Shown piece by piece: positions 54,700-63,883 of a stretch of DNA of 64,000 nt. Both the position numbers and the translations under genes were made by a program. The notes under the pieces are model-generated. The model was not told the origin of the DNA. It made no database searches and was given only the letters and a program-made list of their open reading frames with translations. How positions within the stretch are numbered: the stretch's first letter is position 1; each line of letters begins with the position of its first letter. This DNA comes from Salirhabdus sp. Marseille-P4669 (GTDB taxonomy: Bacteria > Bacillota > Bacilli > Bacillales > Alkalibacillaceae). Location: assembly GCF_900240405.1 (NCBI RefSeq), contig NZ_OEQK01000005.1, forward strand, positions 62,001-126,000. Reading direction: 5' to 3'.

Positions 54700-56553
54700 G
54701 TGGGAAAAATTCAGTTGATGCCAGATGCGTTAGCCAATAAGATTGCAGCTGGAGAAGTTGTAGAACGGCCAGCTTCCGTAATTAAGGAACTAGTTGAAAA
54801 TAGTATTGATGCCAATAGCACATGGATTAAGGTAGAGCTAGAGGAAGCAGGGCTAGCCAAAATCAAAATAACCGATAATGGTGACGGAATGTCTGCTGAC
54901 GACTGTGAGCGTGCTTTTTTCCGTCATGCTACGAGTAAAATTATCTCTGAAAATGATTTGTTTCATGTTCGGACACTTGGGTTTCGGGGTGAAGCACTTG
55001 CTAGTATTGCGGCGGTAAGTAGATTAACAATGCGTACATCCACTGGTGAGAGTGCTGGAAATCAACTGCAATTCGAGGGTGGTAAGTTACTAGAAAATGA
55101 AAAAAGTGATGCGAGAAAAGGTACGGAAATTACGGTTGCAGACTTGTTTTTTAATACGCCAGCACGATTAAAATATATGAAAAGTCTTCATACGGAGCTT
55201 GGTCATATTACCGATGTATTAAATCGTATGGCGTTATCGTACCCGCATATTCGATTTGAATGTTATCATAATGGCAAACAGCTATTTTATACTTCAGGTA
55301 GAGGAGATCTCCTCCAAGTAATAAGCCAGATTTATGGTATGCAAACGGCCAAAAAAATGATTCGGGTAAACCATAGTACGCTAGACTTCGAGATTAACGG
55401 ATTTATCGCGCGTCCAGAAATAACTCGGGCGAACCGCAACTACATGTCTACTATTGTGAATGGAAGATATATTCGCAATCATATGTTGAATAAAGGCATT
55501 ATACAAGGTTATCATACGTTGCTCCCGATTGGTCGATATCCACTTGTTGTATTAAATATTGAAATGGACCCTTATTTAGTCGATGTCAACGTACATCCAG
55601 CGAAATTAGAGGTTCGCTTTAGTAAGGAAAAGGAATTATTTGATGCAGTAGAAACAACAATTAAGCAAGCATTTAAAGCACAAATATTAATTCCAGAGCC
55701 TAGTAAGACATCAACGAAACAAAAAGAAGTGTCGACACAAGCTTATTTCACACTTGATGAAAATAGTAATAAATGGGATTCTACTAAGGTAAAGGACGAT
55801 TACCCTTGGGATGCGTTAATTAATATTGGTGAACCGAAACAGGGCTTTCCTAACCAGACTTCGGATTCGATTGAAGTTGAGGATAAAAGTAAAGAAGAAA
55901 ATGGGGATCGTACCTTTGACGAGGAAGTTGATGAATTAAGAGAAAATACACCAGTAGTAGAAGAAAAAGAACGAGTACCAGTACTTTATCCAGTTGGACA
56001 AGTTCATGGGACGTATATTGTCGCGCAAAATGATAAAGGACTGTACCTCATTGACCAGCATGCTGCTCAAGAGCGAATAAAATACGAATTTTATCGTGAA
56101 AAAGTCGGAATCGTTGCGCAGGAGTTACAAGAGTTGCTTGTTCCAATGACCTTTGAATTCACGAAACAGGAATCGATTTTGATTCAAGAATATGATGAGG
56201 AATTGAAAAAGGTAGGGCTATTCTTTGAACCTTTTGGTGAACACACATACATTATTCGTTCCCATCCTCAATGGTTTCCAAAAGGGGAAGAGGAAGAAAT
56301 TATACGGGATATGGTCGATGAAGTGCTGGAGGAACAAAAAATAGACATTAAAAAATTGCGCGAGGATGCTGCGATATTAATGTCTTGTAAAAAATCGATT
56401 AAAGCAAATCATTACTTAACACATGATGATATGTATCGTTTACTAGAGGATTTAAGGAAGTGTGAGGACCCCTTTACATGTCCTCATGGAAGACCGATCA
56501 TTATCTTCTTCTCTGAATATGAACTAGAGAAATTATTTAAGCGAGTAATGTAA
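54700..56553 (+). CDS. mutL: DNA mismatch repair protein MutL
   Basis: MutL links mismatch recognition to strand incision. The 617-residue protein has a GHKL ATPase domain ([45 protein letters not shown]), a variable linker (about 340-425) and a C-terminal endonuclease domain. The metal-binding motif is [12 protein letters not shown], with [10 protein letters not shown] and CPHGRP. The nuclease motif is expected in organisms without MutH. GTG 54700 follows GGAGGTGAG. It forms an operon with mutS and ends in a terminator. Confidence 0.98.
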   Translation: MGKIQLMPDALANKIAAGEVVERPASVIKELVENSIDANSTWIKVELEEAGLAKIKITDNGDGMSADDCERAFFRHATSKIISENDLFHVRTLGFRGEALASIAAVSRLTMRTSTGESAGNQLQFEGGKLLENEKSDARKGTEITVADLFFNTPARLKYMKSLHTELGHITDVLNRMALSYPHIRFECYHNGKQLFYTSGRGDLLQVISQIYGMQTAKKMIRVNHSTLDFEINGFIARPEITRANRNYMSTIVNGRYIRNHMLNKGIIQGYHTLLPIGRYPLVVLNIEMDPYLVDVNVHPAKLEVRFSKEKELFDAVETTIKQAFKAQILIPEPSKTSTKQKEVSTQAYFTLDENSNKWDSTKVKDDYPWDALINIGEPKQGFPNQTSDSIEVEDKSKEENGDRTFDEEVDELRENTPVVEEKERVPVLYPVGQVHGTYIVAQNDKGLYLIDQHAAQERIKYEFYREKVGIVAQELQELLVPMTFEFTKQESILIQEYDEELKKVGLFFEPFGEHTYIIRSHPQWFPKGEEEEIIRDMVDEVLEEQKIDIKKLREDAAILMSCKKSIKANHYLTHDDMYRLLEDLRKCEDPFTCPHGRPIIIFFSEYELEKLFKRVM

Positions 56554-56639
56554 GTTTACGATCGAAGAAAACCTGTAAACACATCAACTACATTCTAAAC
56601 AGTATGATTCAGAAAAGGCTCGCCTCAGCCTATTTAACG

Positions 56640-56673
56640 AAAGGAAGCAGGGATATAACCCGCTTCCTTTTTC
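56640..56673 (+). terminator. Intrinsic terminator of mutS-mutL
   Basis: AAAGGAAGCAGGG (56640-56652) pairs with CCCGCTTCCTTT (56659-56670) with one bulged A, loop ATATAA, followed by TTC. It lies 86 nt after the mutL stop. Confidence 0.83.
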
Positions 56674-56722
56674 AATAAATTTCACTGCCTACTATAAATC
56701 GATAAAATTTAACCATTAAATT

Positions 56723-56750
56723 TTGCTAAACGACGATTTTAATGTATAAT
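56723..56750 (+). promoter_or_regulatory. Sigma-A promoter of miaA
   Basis: TTGCTA (56723-56728), 16-bp spacer and perfect TATAAT (56745-56750). It follows the mutL terminator and leaves a leader of about 138 nt before miaA. Confidence 0.55.
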
Positions 56751-56778
56751 AATTTTTAAGTTGTCAATTATTGGTTTT

Positions 56779-56843
56779 GAAGGAAGATAGATGAACCCGT
56801 TCGTTAATCAGAATAGTTCCTTCTAACATGGAAGGACCATCTA
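56779..56843 (+). promoter_or_regulatory. miaA leader with competing hairpins
   Basis: TTCCTTC (56817-56823) can pair with upstream GAAGGAA (56779-56785) or, as TCCTTC, with downstream GAAGGA (56831-56836). TAGATG (56788-56793) pairs with CATCTA (56838-56843) and would enclose the second form only. The two folds exclude each other, as in a switch. No T-box signature is present. Confidence 0.45.
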
Positions 56844-56894
56844 GAATTTGAGTATGTCGCTTCCGTTTGATAGTAAATGGGGGAAATGCATTAT

Positions 56895-57836
56895 ATGAAA
56901 ATACCAGTTGTTGCAATTGTTGGTCCTACAGCAGTTGGAAAGACAAAGCTTAGTGTAAAAATTGCGAAACGTTTTAATGGTGAAATTATAAGTGGAGATT
57001 CCATGCAAGTATATAAAGGCCTTGACATTGGAACTGCAAAAGTTACAAAGGATGAAATGCAGGGGATTCCACACTATATGATTGATATAAAGAATCCGGA
57101 AGAATCTTTTTCGGTGGCAGAATTTAAGGATAAGGTTCAAGGGTACATTGAATACATACATAACAAAGGTGCCTTGCCGATTATTGTTGGTGGTACCGGT
57201 TTATACATACAATCAACCCTTTATCAATTTAACTTTGCAGATGAAGGTAGAGATCCCGCATTCGTTCAAAAAATAGAAACGGAAATCGACCAAAATGGTA
57301 TCGATGAGGTTTATCAAAGACTAGTGGCAGTTGATCCTGAGCAAGCCCAAAAAATACATCCAAATAATAGACGGAGAGTCATACGTGCTCTTGAAGTTTA
57401 TGAAAAGACAGGTCTTACTATGTCGGAGCTTCATGCAAAGCAACGTCGTGAATCCCCGTATAATCCGATAATTATTGGTTTAACTATGGAACGGGAGGAA
57501 TTATATCGTAGAATAAATAATCGCGTTGATCAAATGGTGGAAGATGGCTTAGTTGAGGAAGTAAAGTATTTTTATGACAAAGGTTTAAAACATGCTCAAT
57601 CCATGCGAGGAATAGGATACAAAGAGTTAATACCATATTTTGAAGGCGATATATCAATGGAATATGCAATCGAACAATTGAAACAAAACTCAAGACGTTA
57701 CGCCAAACGACAATTTACATATTTTCGAAATAAACTAGATGTTCATTGGTATCCGGTTTCTGTACCTACTATAGAACATATTTTTTCCATAATTTTAAGG
57801 GATTTAGAAGGAATGTTAAAAGAAGTACCGAAATAA
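56895..57836 (+). CDS. miaA: tRNA dimethylallyltransferase MiaA
   Basis: MiaA attaches the dimethylallyl group to A37 of tRNAs reading UNN codons, the substrate for MiaB. The 313-residue protein has the P-loop GPTAVGKTKLS (about 10-20), GEIISGDSMQVYKGLDIGTAK in two parts, PHYMIDI, the GGTGLYIQS motif, and the C-terminal QLKQNSRRYAKRQFTYFRN. ATG 56895 follows GGGGGA at 10 nt; ATG 56886 is too close to it. hfq follows after 33 nt and is probably co-transcribed, as in many bacteria. Confidence 0.97.
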   Translation: MKIPVVAIVGPTAVGKTKLSVKIAKRFNGEIISGDSMQVYKGLDIGTAKVTKDEMQGIPHYMIDIKNPEESFSVAEFKDKVQGYIEYIHNKGALPIIVGGTGLYIQSTLYQFNFADEGRDPAFVQKIETEIDQNGIDEVYQRLVAVDPEQAQKIHPNNRRRVIRALEVYEKTGLTMSELHAKQRRESPYNPIIIGLTMEREELYRRINNRVDQMVEDGLVEEVKYFYDKGLKHAQSMRGIGYKELIPYFEGDISMEYAIEQLKQNSRRYAKRQFTYFRNKLDVHWYPVSVPTIEHIFSIILRDLEGMLKEVPK

Positions 57837-57869
57837 TGAAATATAGATAAATAGAGGAGGAAGTAATCC

Positions 57870-58094
57870 ATGGGTCAAACAGTAAATATTCAAGACCAGT
57901 TTTTAAACCAGCTTAGAAAGGATCACACTCAGGTTACGGTATTTTTAATTAGTGGCTTTCAAATAAAAGGTGTAGTAAAGTCATTCGATAATTTCACAGT
58001 TTTATTAGAAGTGGATGGTAAACAACAGCTTATTTTTAAACATGCGATTTCTACTTTTGCGCCTGCAAAACCTGTTCAATTTGATAAAGAATAA
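57870..58094 (+). CDS. hfq: RNA chaperone Hfq
   Basis: Hfq forms a hexameric Sm-like ring that binds A-rich and U-rich RNA. The 74-residue protein has Sm1 ([23 protein letters not shown] in parts) and the Sm2 signature [11 protein letters not shown]. It lacks the long C-terminal tail of enterobacterial Hfq, as normal for Bacillus. ATG 57870 follows GAGGAGGAAG. It is encoded after miaA and ends in a terminator. Confidence 0.97.
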   Translation: MGQTVNIQDQFLNQLRKDHTQVTVFLISGFQIKGVVKSFDNFTVLLEVDGKQQLIFKHAISTFAPAKPVQFDKE

Positions 58095-58103
58095 GCTAGT
58101 ACA

Positions 58104-58130
58104 AACGGATGCATGAGGCATCCGTTTTTT
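58104..58130 (+). terminator. Intrinsic terminator of miaA-hfq
   Basis: AACGGATGC (58104-58112) pairs perfectly with GCATCCGTT (58118-58126), loop ATGAG, followed by TTTT. It begins 9 nt after the hfq stop. Confidence 0.9.
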
Positions 58131-58198
58131 CATGTTATGAAATGAAGTGGTTCCTACATGTTGCCGATAAATTTCCTGAAAATGGACTATGGGCGAAT

Positions 58199-58228
58199 GT
58201 CACACTTTTCCCCTAATGAACGTATAGT
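58199..58228 (+). promoter_or_regulatory. Possible sigma-E promoter of spoVK
   Basis: GTCACACT (58199-58206) matches 6 of 8 of the sigma-E -35 GTCATATT. After exactly 14 nt, CGTATAGT (58221-58228) matches 5 of 8 of the -10 CATACAMT. Spacing and position (25 nt before GTG) fit; spoVK is sigma-E dependent in B. subtilis. The -10 match is weak. Confidence 0.4.
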
Positions 58229-58252
58229 AATCGTAGTAAGGGGTGAAAAGCC

Positions 58253-59179
58253 GTGGGATTGCAAACAAAACGAAATGGCCAAATTAATATTGTTTTACAT
58301 GATCAGAAAACTGATAATTTGCATCAAGATTATTATCGAATCACAGATAATCAAAGCGATACTTTTGGGTTTATTAATCATGCCTTTGATGCTTATATTG
58401 GAATGAATAAATTAAAGAATACATTAAAAGAAATCTATGCTAGTGTTGTCATTAATCATAAACGAAGAGAAGCTGGACTGAAAACCGAAAACCAAATGCT
58501 TCATATGCTATTTAAAGGGAACCCTGGTACTGGTAAAACATCAATTGCAAGAGACATAGCGAAGCTTTTTCATCAAATGAACCTGCTTTCAAAAGGTCAT
58601 TTTATCGAAGCGGAGCGAGCGGACCTTGTAGGAGAATATATTGGTCATACCGCCCAAAAAACTAGAGATTTAGTGAAAAAGGCGATGGGTGGTGTACTCT
58701 TTATTGATGAAGCATACTCGTTAGCAAGAGGTGGAGAGAAAGATTTCGGAAAAGAGGCTATTGATACGCTTGTAAAGCATATGGAGGATGCGCACCAAGA
58801 TTTTGTATTAATTTTAGCTGGTTATCCGGAGGAAATGGATGAGTTTTTATACCTAAACCCAGGATTGCGATCACGGTTTCCAATTATTGTAGACTTTCCT
58901 GATTATACAGTTGATGAATTAATAAAAATAGCACAAATTATTACGGAAAGGAAACAATATGAGTTATCAAAATCAGCTGAAGATAAATTAAGAAGACATT
59001 TGCAGGAACTAAAACACGCAAACAGTAAAAATTTCTCGAATGGACGTTATATTCGAAATGTAATGGAAGATGCAATTCGACGACATGCCTTGCGATTAGT
59101 CGCGACAGAGCGATACTCAGCACGTGATCTTCTATACATTTCAGCGGAAGACTTGGATTTTGTAAATACGAAACCATAA
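58253..59179 (+). CDS. spoVK: Stage V sporulation protein K (AAA+ ATPase)
   Basis: SpoVK is a CbbX-like AAA+ ATPase made in the mother cell and needed for mature spores. The 308-residue protein has Walker A FKGNPGTGKTSIAR (about 84-97), ERADLVGEYIGHTAQKTRDL, and Walker B VLFIDEAYSLARGG. Sensor residues lie in LNPGLRSRFPI and the C-terminal helical domain in FSNGRYIRNVMEDAIRR. GTG 58253 follows AAGGGGTG. An overlapping frame from 58158 is spurious. It lies between hfq and hflX. The N-terminus is shorter than in B. subtilis. Confidence 0.95.
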   Translation: MGLQTKRNGQINIVLHDQKTDNLHQDYYRITDNQSDTFGFINHAFDAYIGMNKLKNTLKEIYASVVINHKRREAGLKTENQMLHMLFKGNPGTGKTSIARDIAKLFHQMNLLSKGHFIEAERADLVGEYIGHTAQKTRDLVKKAMGGVLFIDEAYSLARGGEKDFGKEAIDTLVKHMEDAHQDFVLILAGYPEEMDEFLYLNPGLRSRFPIIVDFPDYTVDELIKIAQIITERKQYELSKSAEDKLRRHLQELKHANSKNFSNGRYIRNVMEDAIRRHALRLVATERYSARDLLYISAEDLDFVNTKP

Positions 59180-59208
59180 ATAGTAAGAAATAGACAAGGA
59201 GTATGAAT

Positions 59209-60483
59209 ATGGATGAAAAAGAACGCGTACTATTAGTTGCTTGTCAAATTAAAGGTGAAAATGAAGACAGATTTGACACGTCGTTGCAAGAATTAGAACA
59301 ACTTACCGAAACAGCCAATGGCAAAGTTTTTGATATTGTGACACAAAAAAGAGATCGTAGACATCCTGCCTATTATTTAGGTACCGGAAAGCTTGAAGAA
59401 ATTGAGAAAAAAATTGAAGAATACGATATTGATTTAATTATTTTAAATGATGAAGTTTCTCCCGGGCAGCTGAGGAATTTAACCGACCGGCTAAACGCCC
59501 GGGTAATTGATCGTACCCAGTTAATTTTAGATATCTTTGCAGGACGTGCCAAAACAAGAGAAGGTAAATTACAAGTAGAGCTTGCACAAATGGAATATAT
59601 GCTACCGAGATTATATGGAAAAGGTATTGAAATGTCACGTCTCGGTGCAGGAATTGGGACAAGAGGTCCTGGGGAAACCAAGCTTGAGACAGATAGGAGA
59701 CACATTCAAAGAAGGATAACTGAGATTAAGCAACACTTACAGACGGTAGTAAATCAGCGTAATCAATATCGAAAGCGGAGAAAAGAAAATAAGGCGTTTC
59801 AAATCGCAATTGTTGGTTATACGAATGCTGGTAAATCAACGCTTTTTAACAGGCTAACAAATAGTGAGTCCTTAGAAGAGAATCAGTTGTTTGCCACATT
59901 AGATCCGCTAACAAGAGAGATTCAATTAACAAAAGGATTTCATGCTATCATATCGGATACAGTAGGGTTTATCCAAGACTTACCTACAACGCTAGTAGCA
60001 GCATTTCGTTCCACTTTAGAAGAAGTAACGGAAGCAGACTTTATTTTGCATGTTGTGGATGGCTCAAACCCAGACTTTCCTCAGCATGAAAAAACGGTTT
60101 ATGATTTGTTAGAGGATTTAGGTGCAAATCATTTACCAATATTAACGGTGTACAACAAACAGGACCAATTTACAAAAGAGTTTACACCTACATCCCACCC
60201 GTTTTTTACAATGAGTGCTTTTAATGAGAATGATATAAAACAGCTCTTAACAAAAATAGAAGAAGTAGTAAAGGGAGAGTGGGAAGAGTATCAAGTCCAA
60301 GTATCTGCCGATGATGGTAGAAAATTAAATGAAATGCGAAAGCATACAATCATCGAATCGGAGACCTTTCATTCGGATACGGAAAAGTATATTTTAACCG
60401 GATATATTAATCCTGAACATCCGATATATCACCAAAACATAGTGAGGGGAAATACAGACAATGAATTCGGCACAACTAATTGA
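59209..60483 (+). CDS. hflX: GTPase HflX
   Basis: HflX is a ribosome-associated GTPase that splits stalled or heat-damaged 70S ribosomes. The 424-residue protein has an N-terminal domain with the GTGKLEEI motif near 58, and DRTQLILDIFAGRAKTREGK. LGAGIGTRGPGETKLETDRR (about 142-161) is followed by a G domain with Walker A GYTNAGKST (about 202-210), DTVGFIQDLP and NKQD. ATG 59209 is preferred to ATG 59203 because AAGGAG (59196-59201) sits 7 nt before it. Its last 23 nt overlap ynbB. Confidence 0.96.
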   Translation: MDEKERVLLVACQIKGENEDRFDTSLQELEQLTETANGKVFDIVTQKRDRRHPAYYLGTGKLEEIEKKIEEYDIDLIILNDEVSPGQLRNLTDRLNARVIDRTQLILDIFAGRAKTREGKLQVELAQMEYMLPRLYGKGIEMSRLGAGIGTRGPGETKLETDRRHIQRRITEIKQHLQTVVNQRNQYRKRRKENKAFQIAIVGYTNAGKSTLFNRLTNSESLEENQLFATLDPLTREIQLTKGFHAIISDTVGFIQDLPTTLVAAFRSTLEEVTEADFILHVVDGSNPDFPQHEKTVYDLLEDLGANHLPILTVYNKQDQFTKEFTPTSHPFFTMSAFNENDIKQLLTKIEEVVKGEWEEYQVQVSADDGRKLNEMRKHTIIESETFHSDTEKYILTGYINPEHPIYHQNIVRGNTDNEFGTTN

Positions 60484-61732
60484 ATTAACCGATAAGATAG
60501 AAGAAAAGTTAACTCCATATTTTAAAAGAATAAGACAAGTAGTAGAGTTTAATCAAAGGAAAGTATTAGAAGCGTTTCAAAAAGAACAAGTTAGTGACTA
60601 CCATTTTAATCCAACAACTGGATATGGTTATGATGATATTGGAAGAGACAAGCTTGAAAGTGTTTATGCTGCGGTTTTCTCTACGGAGGATGCTTTAGTA
60701 CGACCACAAATCATTTCGGGAACCCATGCCATAACATTAAGCTTGTTTGGGGTGTTGCGGCCCGGAGATGAACTTTTATATATTACAGGAAAGCCATATG
60801 ACACGTTAGAAGAAATAGTGGGTTTACGGGGAAGTGGTAAAGGCTCATTAAAGGATTTTCACATTGGTTATGATACAGTTCCTTTAAACGAAGAGGGAGC
60901 TGTCAACTATGACATGATAAAAGAAAAAATAACAGCAAAGACGAAAATGATCGGAATTCAACGCTCAAAAGGGTATGATAATCGTCCTTCCTTTAGCATT
61001 CACGATATCAAAGCTATGGTTGAATATGTCCGGTCTATTAGGCCAGATATTATTGTGTTTGTGGATAATTGTTATGGAGAATTTACCGAAAAACAAGAGC
61101 CAACTGATGTAGGTGTTGATCTTATGGCTGGCTCTTTAATAAAAAATCCAGGAGGCGGAATTGCAAAAACAGGTGGGTATATTGTTGGACGAGCAGATTT
61201 AATAGAGCTTTGTGCGAACCGTTTGACAGCACCAGGGTTAGGGAAGGAAACGGGAGCGAGTCTTTATAGTTTACAAGAAATGTATCAAGGGTTCTTTTTG
61301 GCTCCTCATGTTGTTGGAGAGGCGTTGAAGGGTGCCTTGTATACTGCCTGTCTCCTTGAATCGTGTGGATTTAAGACAAGTCCTTCCTATAAAGAGCCGA
61401 GAACAGACTTAATTCAATCAGTTATCTTTCCTGATAGTGAATCGATGGTTGCCTTTTGTCAAGCGATTCAAAAAGCCTCTCCAATAAATTCGCATGTGAC
61501 CCCTTATCCAAGCTCAATGCCTGGCTATGAGCATGATGTTATTATGGCGGCAGGTACATTTATCCAGGGTGCTAGTATGGAACTAACCGCTGATGGCCCT
61601 ATAAGACCCCCATACACTGCATACGTCCAGGGTGGTTTAACATATGAACATGTGAAAATAGCGGTTGTGAATGCTTTAAAAACCTTACAAGAAAAGGGAT
61701 TTCCTCTACATATTAACGATGATTTGAACTGA
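60461..61732 (+). CDS. ynbB: PLP-dependent methionine gamma-lyase-like protein YnbB
   Basis: A 423-residue fold-type I PLP enzyme related to the cystathionine/methionine gamma-lyases and the family labelled aluminium resistance proteins. Landmarks are the FNPTTGYGYDDIGRDKLE start region, GTHAITLSLFGVLRPGDELL, FVDNCYGEF with the PLP-binding Asp, and the Schiff-base Lys in GSLIKNPGGGIAKTGGY. The in vivo reaction is unknown. ATG 60461 lies inside hflX with GAGGGG upstream. The hflX-ynbB-glnR order is the same as in B. subtilis. No terminator was found after it. Confidence 0.94.
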   Translation: MNSAQLIELTDKIEEKLTPYFKRIRQVVEFNQRKVLEAFQKEQVSDYHFNPTTGYGYDDIGRDKLESVYAAVFSTEDALVRPQIISGTHAITLSLFGVLRPGDELLYITGKPYDTLEEIVGLRGSGKGSLKDFHIGYDTVPLNEEGAVNYDMIKEKITAKTKMIGIQRSKGYDNRPSFSIHDIKAMVEYVRSIRPDIIVFVDNCYGEFTEKQEPTDVGVDLMAGSLIKNPGGGIAKTGGYIVGRADLIELCANRLTAPGLGKETGASLYSLQEMYQGFFLAPHVVGEALKGALYTACLLESCGFKTSPSYKEPRTDLIQSVIFPDSESMVAFCQAIQKASPINSHVTPYPSSMPGYEHDVIMAAGTFIQGASMELTADGPIRPPYTAYVQGGLTYEHVKIAVVNALKTLQEKGFPLHINDDLN

Positions 61733-61766
61733 ATCTGAGTAGGATAAAAATAATGCATAATTTTCA

Positions 61767-61805
61767 TGTTATATTTTCTAACATCTCTTGACAGGTATAA
61801 AGACA
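61767..61805 (+). promoter_or_regulatory. Two GlnR operators of glnRA
   Basis: TGTTA-N7-TAACA (61767-61783) is a perfect match to the GlnR/TnrA consensus TGTNAN7TNACA. A second, weaker box TGACA-N7-AGACA (61789-61805, two mismatches) is centred 22 bp, or two helical turns, downstream and overlaps the -35. The same two-site arrangement is used for feedback repression of B. subtilis glnRA. Confidence 0.85.
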
Positions 61806-61817
61806 TTGGAATATAAT
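61788..61817 (+). promoter_or_regulatory. Sigma-A promoter of glnRA
   Basis: A perfect TTGACA (61788-61793), an 18-bp spacer and a perfect TATAAT (61812-61817), 32 nt before glnR. GlnR bound at the second operator would cover the -35. Confidence 0.85.
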
Positions 61818-61849
61818 AAAAATACAAGAAGTAGATAGGAGGTCACATC

Positions 61850-62254
61850 ATGAGTGATATGAACCGCCGCTCAATGCCCCTATTCTCCATGGGAATCGTC
61901 ATGGAGTTGACAGATTTGACAGCTAGACAAATACGATATTATGAAGATAACAACTTAGTTCAACCAGCTAGAACTAAAGGTAATCGAAGACTTTTTTCCT
62001 TTAATGACGTGGACCGATTACTTGAAATTAAAGAATTAATTGAAAAGGGTGTGAACTTAGCTGGTATTAAGGAAATGTTTGCTATGAAACAAGGAACAGA
62101 GAAAGAGGAGATTGTTGTAGAAAATGAACCAGCATTTACCAAGGATTTATCGGATAAGGAATTGCGTGAGATGTTGCGAAAGGAATTATTCAATGCTGGT
62201 AGGTTAAACAATGCATCGTTAAGACAGGGAGAGTTATCAAGATTCTTCCATTAA
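61850..62254 (+). CDS. glnR: Nitrogen-responsive repressor GlnR (MerR family)
   Basis: GlnR represses glnRA and other nitrogen genes when glutamine is abundant, in response to feedback-inhibited glutamine synthetase. The 134-residue protein has a MerR-type winged HTH ([29 protein letters not shown] in segments, about 20-50) and a C-terminal tail that in B. subtilis senses GlnA. ATG 61850 follows AGGAGG. glnA follows after 20 nt in the same transcript. Confidence 0.97.
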   Translation: MSDMNRRSMPLFSMGIVMELTDLTARQIRYYEDNNLVQPARTKGNRRLFSFNDVDRLLEIKELIEKGVNLAGIKEMFAMKQGTEKEEIVVENEPAFTKDLSDKELREMLRKELFNAGRLNNASLRQGELSRFFH

Positions 62255-62274
62255 AAATAGAGGAGGCTTTTTCC

Positions 62275-63612
62275 ATGGGGACAAAGTATACTAGAGAAGA
62301 TGTTATTAAGAAAATTCAAGAGGAAAACGTTAAGTTTATTCGACTTCAATTTACGGATATTCTTGGAACTATTAAAAATGTTGAGATTCCATTAAGCCAG
62401 CTAGATAAAGCATTAGATAACCAAATTATGTTTGATGGATCTTCCATTCAAGGTTTTGTACGAATTGAAGAATCCGATATGAAGTTATATCCAGACTTAG
62501 ATACATTTGTAGTTTTCCCTTGGACATCAGAAAAAGGGAAGGTAGCGCGATTTATTTGTGATATTTACAAACCGGATGGTACTCCTTTTGAAGGGTGTCC
62601 ACGTTACAACTTAAAGCGTAACCTTCAAAAGATGGAGGAACTAGGCTTTAATGCCTTCAATATTGGTCCAGAACCAGAATTCTTCTTATTCAAGTTAGAT
62701 GATAGAGGAGAACCAAGTTTAGAATTAAATGATAAAGGTGGCTATTTTGATTTAGCTCCTACAGACTTAGGTGAAAATTGTCGACGTGATATTGTACTTG
62801 AGCTTGAAGAGATGGGCTTTGAAATTGAAGCATCTCATCATGAGGTAGCTCCTGGACAACATGAAATAGACTTTAAATACTCGGACGCACTAAAAAGCTG
62901 TGATGATATTCAAACCTTTAAACTAGTAGTTAAAACGATTGCTAGAAAGCACGGATTACATGCAACGTTTATGCCAAAACCTCTATTTGGTGTAAACGGA
63001 TCTGGAATGCATGCAAATATGTCTTTATTTAAAGACGGTGCTAATGCGTTCTTTGATGAAGCCGGAGAACTAAAATTAAGCAAAACAGCTTATCAATTCA
63101 TTGCAGGTGTGATAAAGCATGCGACAAGCTTTACTGCAGTTACGAACCCAACTGTTAACTCATACAAACGTTTAGTACCAGGATATGAAGCTCCATCTTA
63201 TGTTGCTTGGTCTGGCCAAAATAGAAGTCCACTAGTACGTATTCCGGCATCCCGTGGAATGAGTACTCGTATCGAGGTGAGATCTGTAGACCCAGCTGCA
63301 AATCCATATTTAGCAATGGCAGTAATGCTTGCTGCAGGTCTAGATGGGGTTGAAAATAATCTAACAGCACCAGCTCCAGTTGACCGTAATATTTATGTTA
63401 TGGATAAAGAAGAGCGTGAGAAAAATGGAATTCAAGATTTACCAGCTACACTTTATGATGCATTAGAATTATTAAAGAGTAACCCGGTTATTGTAAATGC
63501 ATTGGGTGAACATTTATTTGAGCACTTTATTGAAGCGAAAGAGATTGAATGGGATATGTTTAGAACGCAAGTCCATCCGTGGGAACGTGAGCAGTATATG
63601 CAAATGTATTAA
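62275..63612 (+). CDS. glnA: Glutamine synthetase, type I-alpha
   Basis: GlnA makes glutamine from glutamate, ammonia and ATP. The 445-residue length fits the GSI-alpha class of Gram-positive bacteria, which lacks the adenylylation site. Motifs in order are [17 protein letters not shown] (with the Arg used in feedback inhibition), [26 protein letters not shown], the [10 protein letters not shown] loop, [25 protein letters not shown] and [13 protein letters not shown] 62275 follows GAGGAGG. In bacilli feedback-inhibited GlnA also controls GlnR and TnrA. It ends in a strong terminator. Confidence 0.98.
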   Translation: MGTKYTREDVIKKIQEENVKFIRLQFTDILGTIKNVEIPLSQLDKALDNQIMFDGSSIQGFVRIEESDMKLYPDLDTFVVFPWTSEKGKVARFICDIYKPDGTPFEGCPRYNLKRNLQKMEELGFNAFNIGPEPEFFLFKLDDRGEPSLELNDKGGYFDLAPTDLGENCRRDIVLELEEMGFEIEASHHEVAPGQHEIDFKYSDALKSCDDIQTFKLVVKTIARKHGLHATFMPKPLFGVNGSGMHANMSLFKDGANAFFDEAGELKLSKTAYQFIAGVIKHATSFTAVTNPTVNSYKRLVPGYEAPSYVAWSGQNRSPLVRIPASRGMSTRIEVRSVDPAANPYLAMAVMLAAGLDGVENNLTAPAPVDRNIYVMDKEEREKNGIQDLPATLYDALELLKSNPVIVNALGEHLFEHFIEAKEIEWDMFRTQVHPWEREQYMQMY

Positions 63613-63621
63613 TAGCTAGCA

Positions 63622-63657
63622 AAAACCCTTGACACTATTGGTGTTGAGGGTTTTTTA
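63622..63657 (+). terminator. Intrinsic terminator of glnRA
   Basis: AAAACCCTTGACAC (63622-63635) pairs with GTGTTGAGGGTTTT (63641-63654), with two G-U, loop TATTG, followed by TT and a long AT-rich run containing more T. It begins 10 nt after the glnA stop. Confidence 0.87.
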
Positions 63658-63815
63658 TTTTTTTTATAGGTGGAATATATTTATTTAAAATTTACAGAAG
63701 ACTCTAATGCTTAAACTAGGAAAGATATATACGGATCAATAGTAAATCAGCATTCTATCACTACTTCTTTATCCCTAAAACTATAGTTATATACTACCAA
63801 TTACTTTATAAATTA

Positions 63816-63843
63816 TTGAATATTATTAATATTTTGATATATT
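63816..63843 (+). promoter_or_regulatory. Candidate promoter of the last gene
   Basis: TTGAAT (63816-63821), 16-bp spacer and TATATT (63838-63843), 41 nt before ATG 63884. The rest of 63658-63883 is very AT-rich and shows nothing else. Confidence 0.4.
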
Positions 63844-63883
63844 TGTGTTGTGCGCATAATTAATGAAAAGGAGGTTTTGTTGC

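Noticed and set aside
58158-58406. 82-codon frame overlapping the spoVK start
   Set aside because: It overlaps spoVK in another frame, has no homology I recognise, and covers the likely spoVK promoter.
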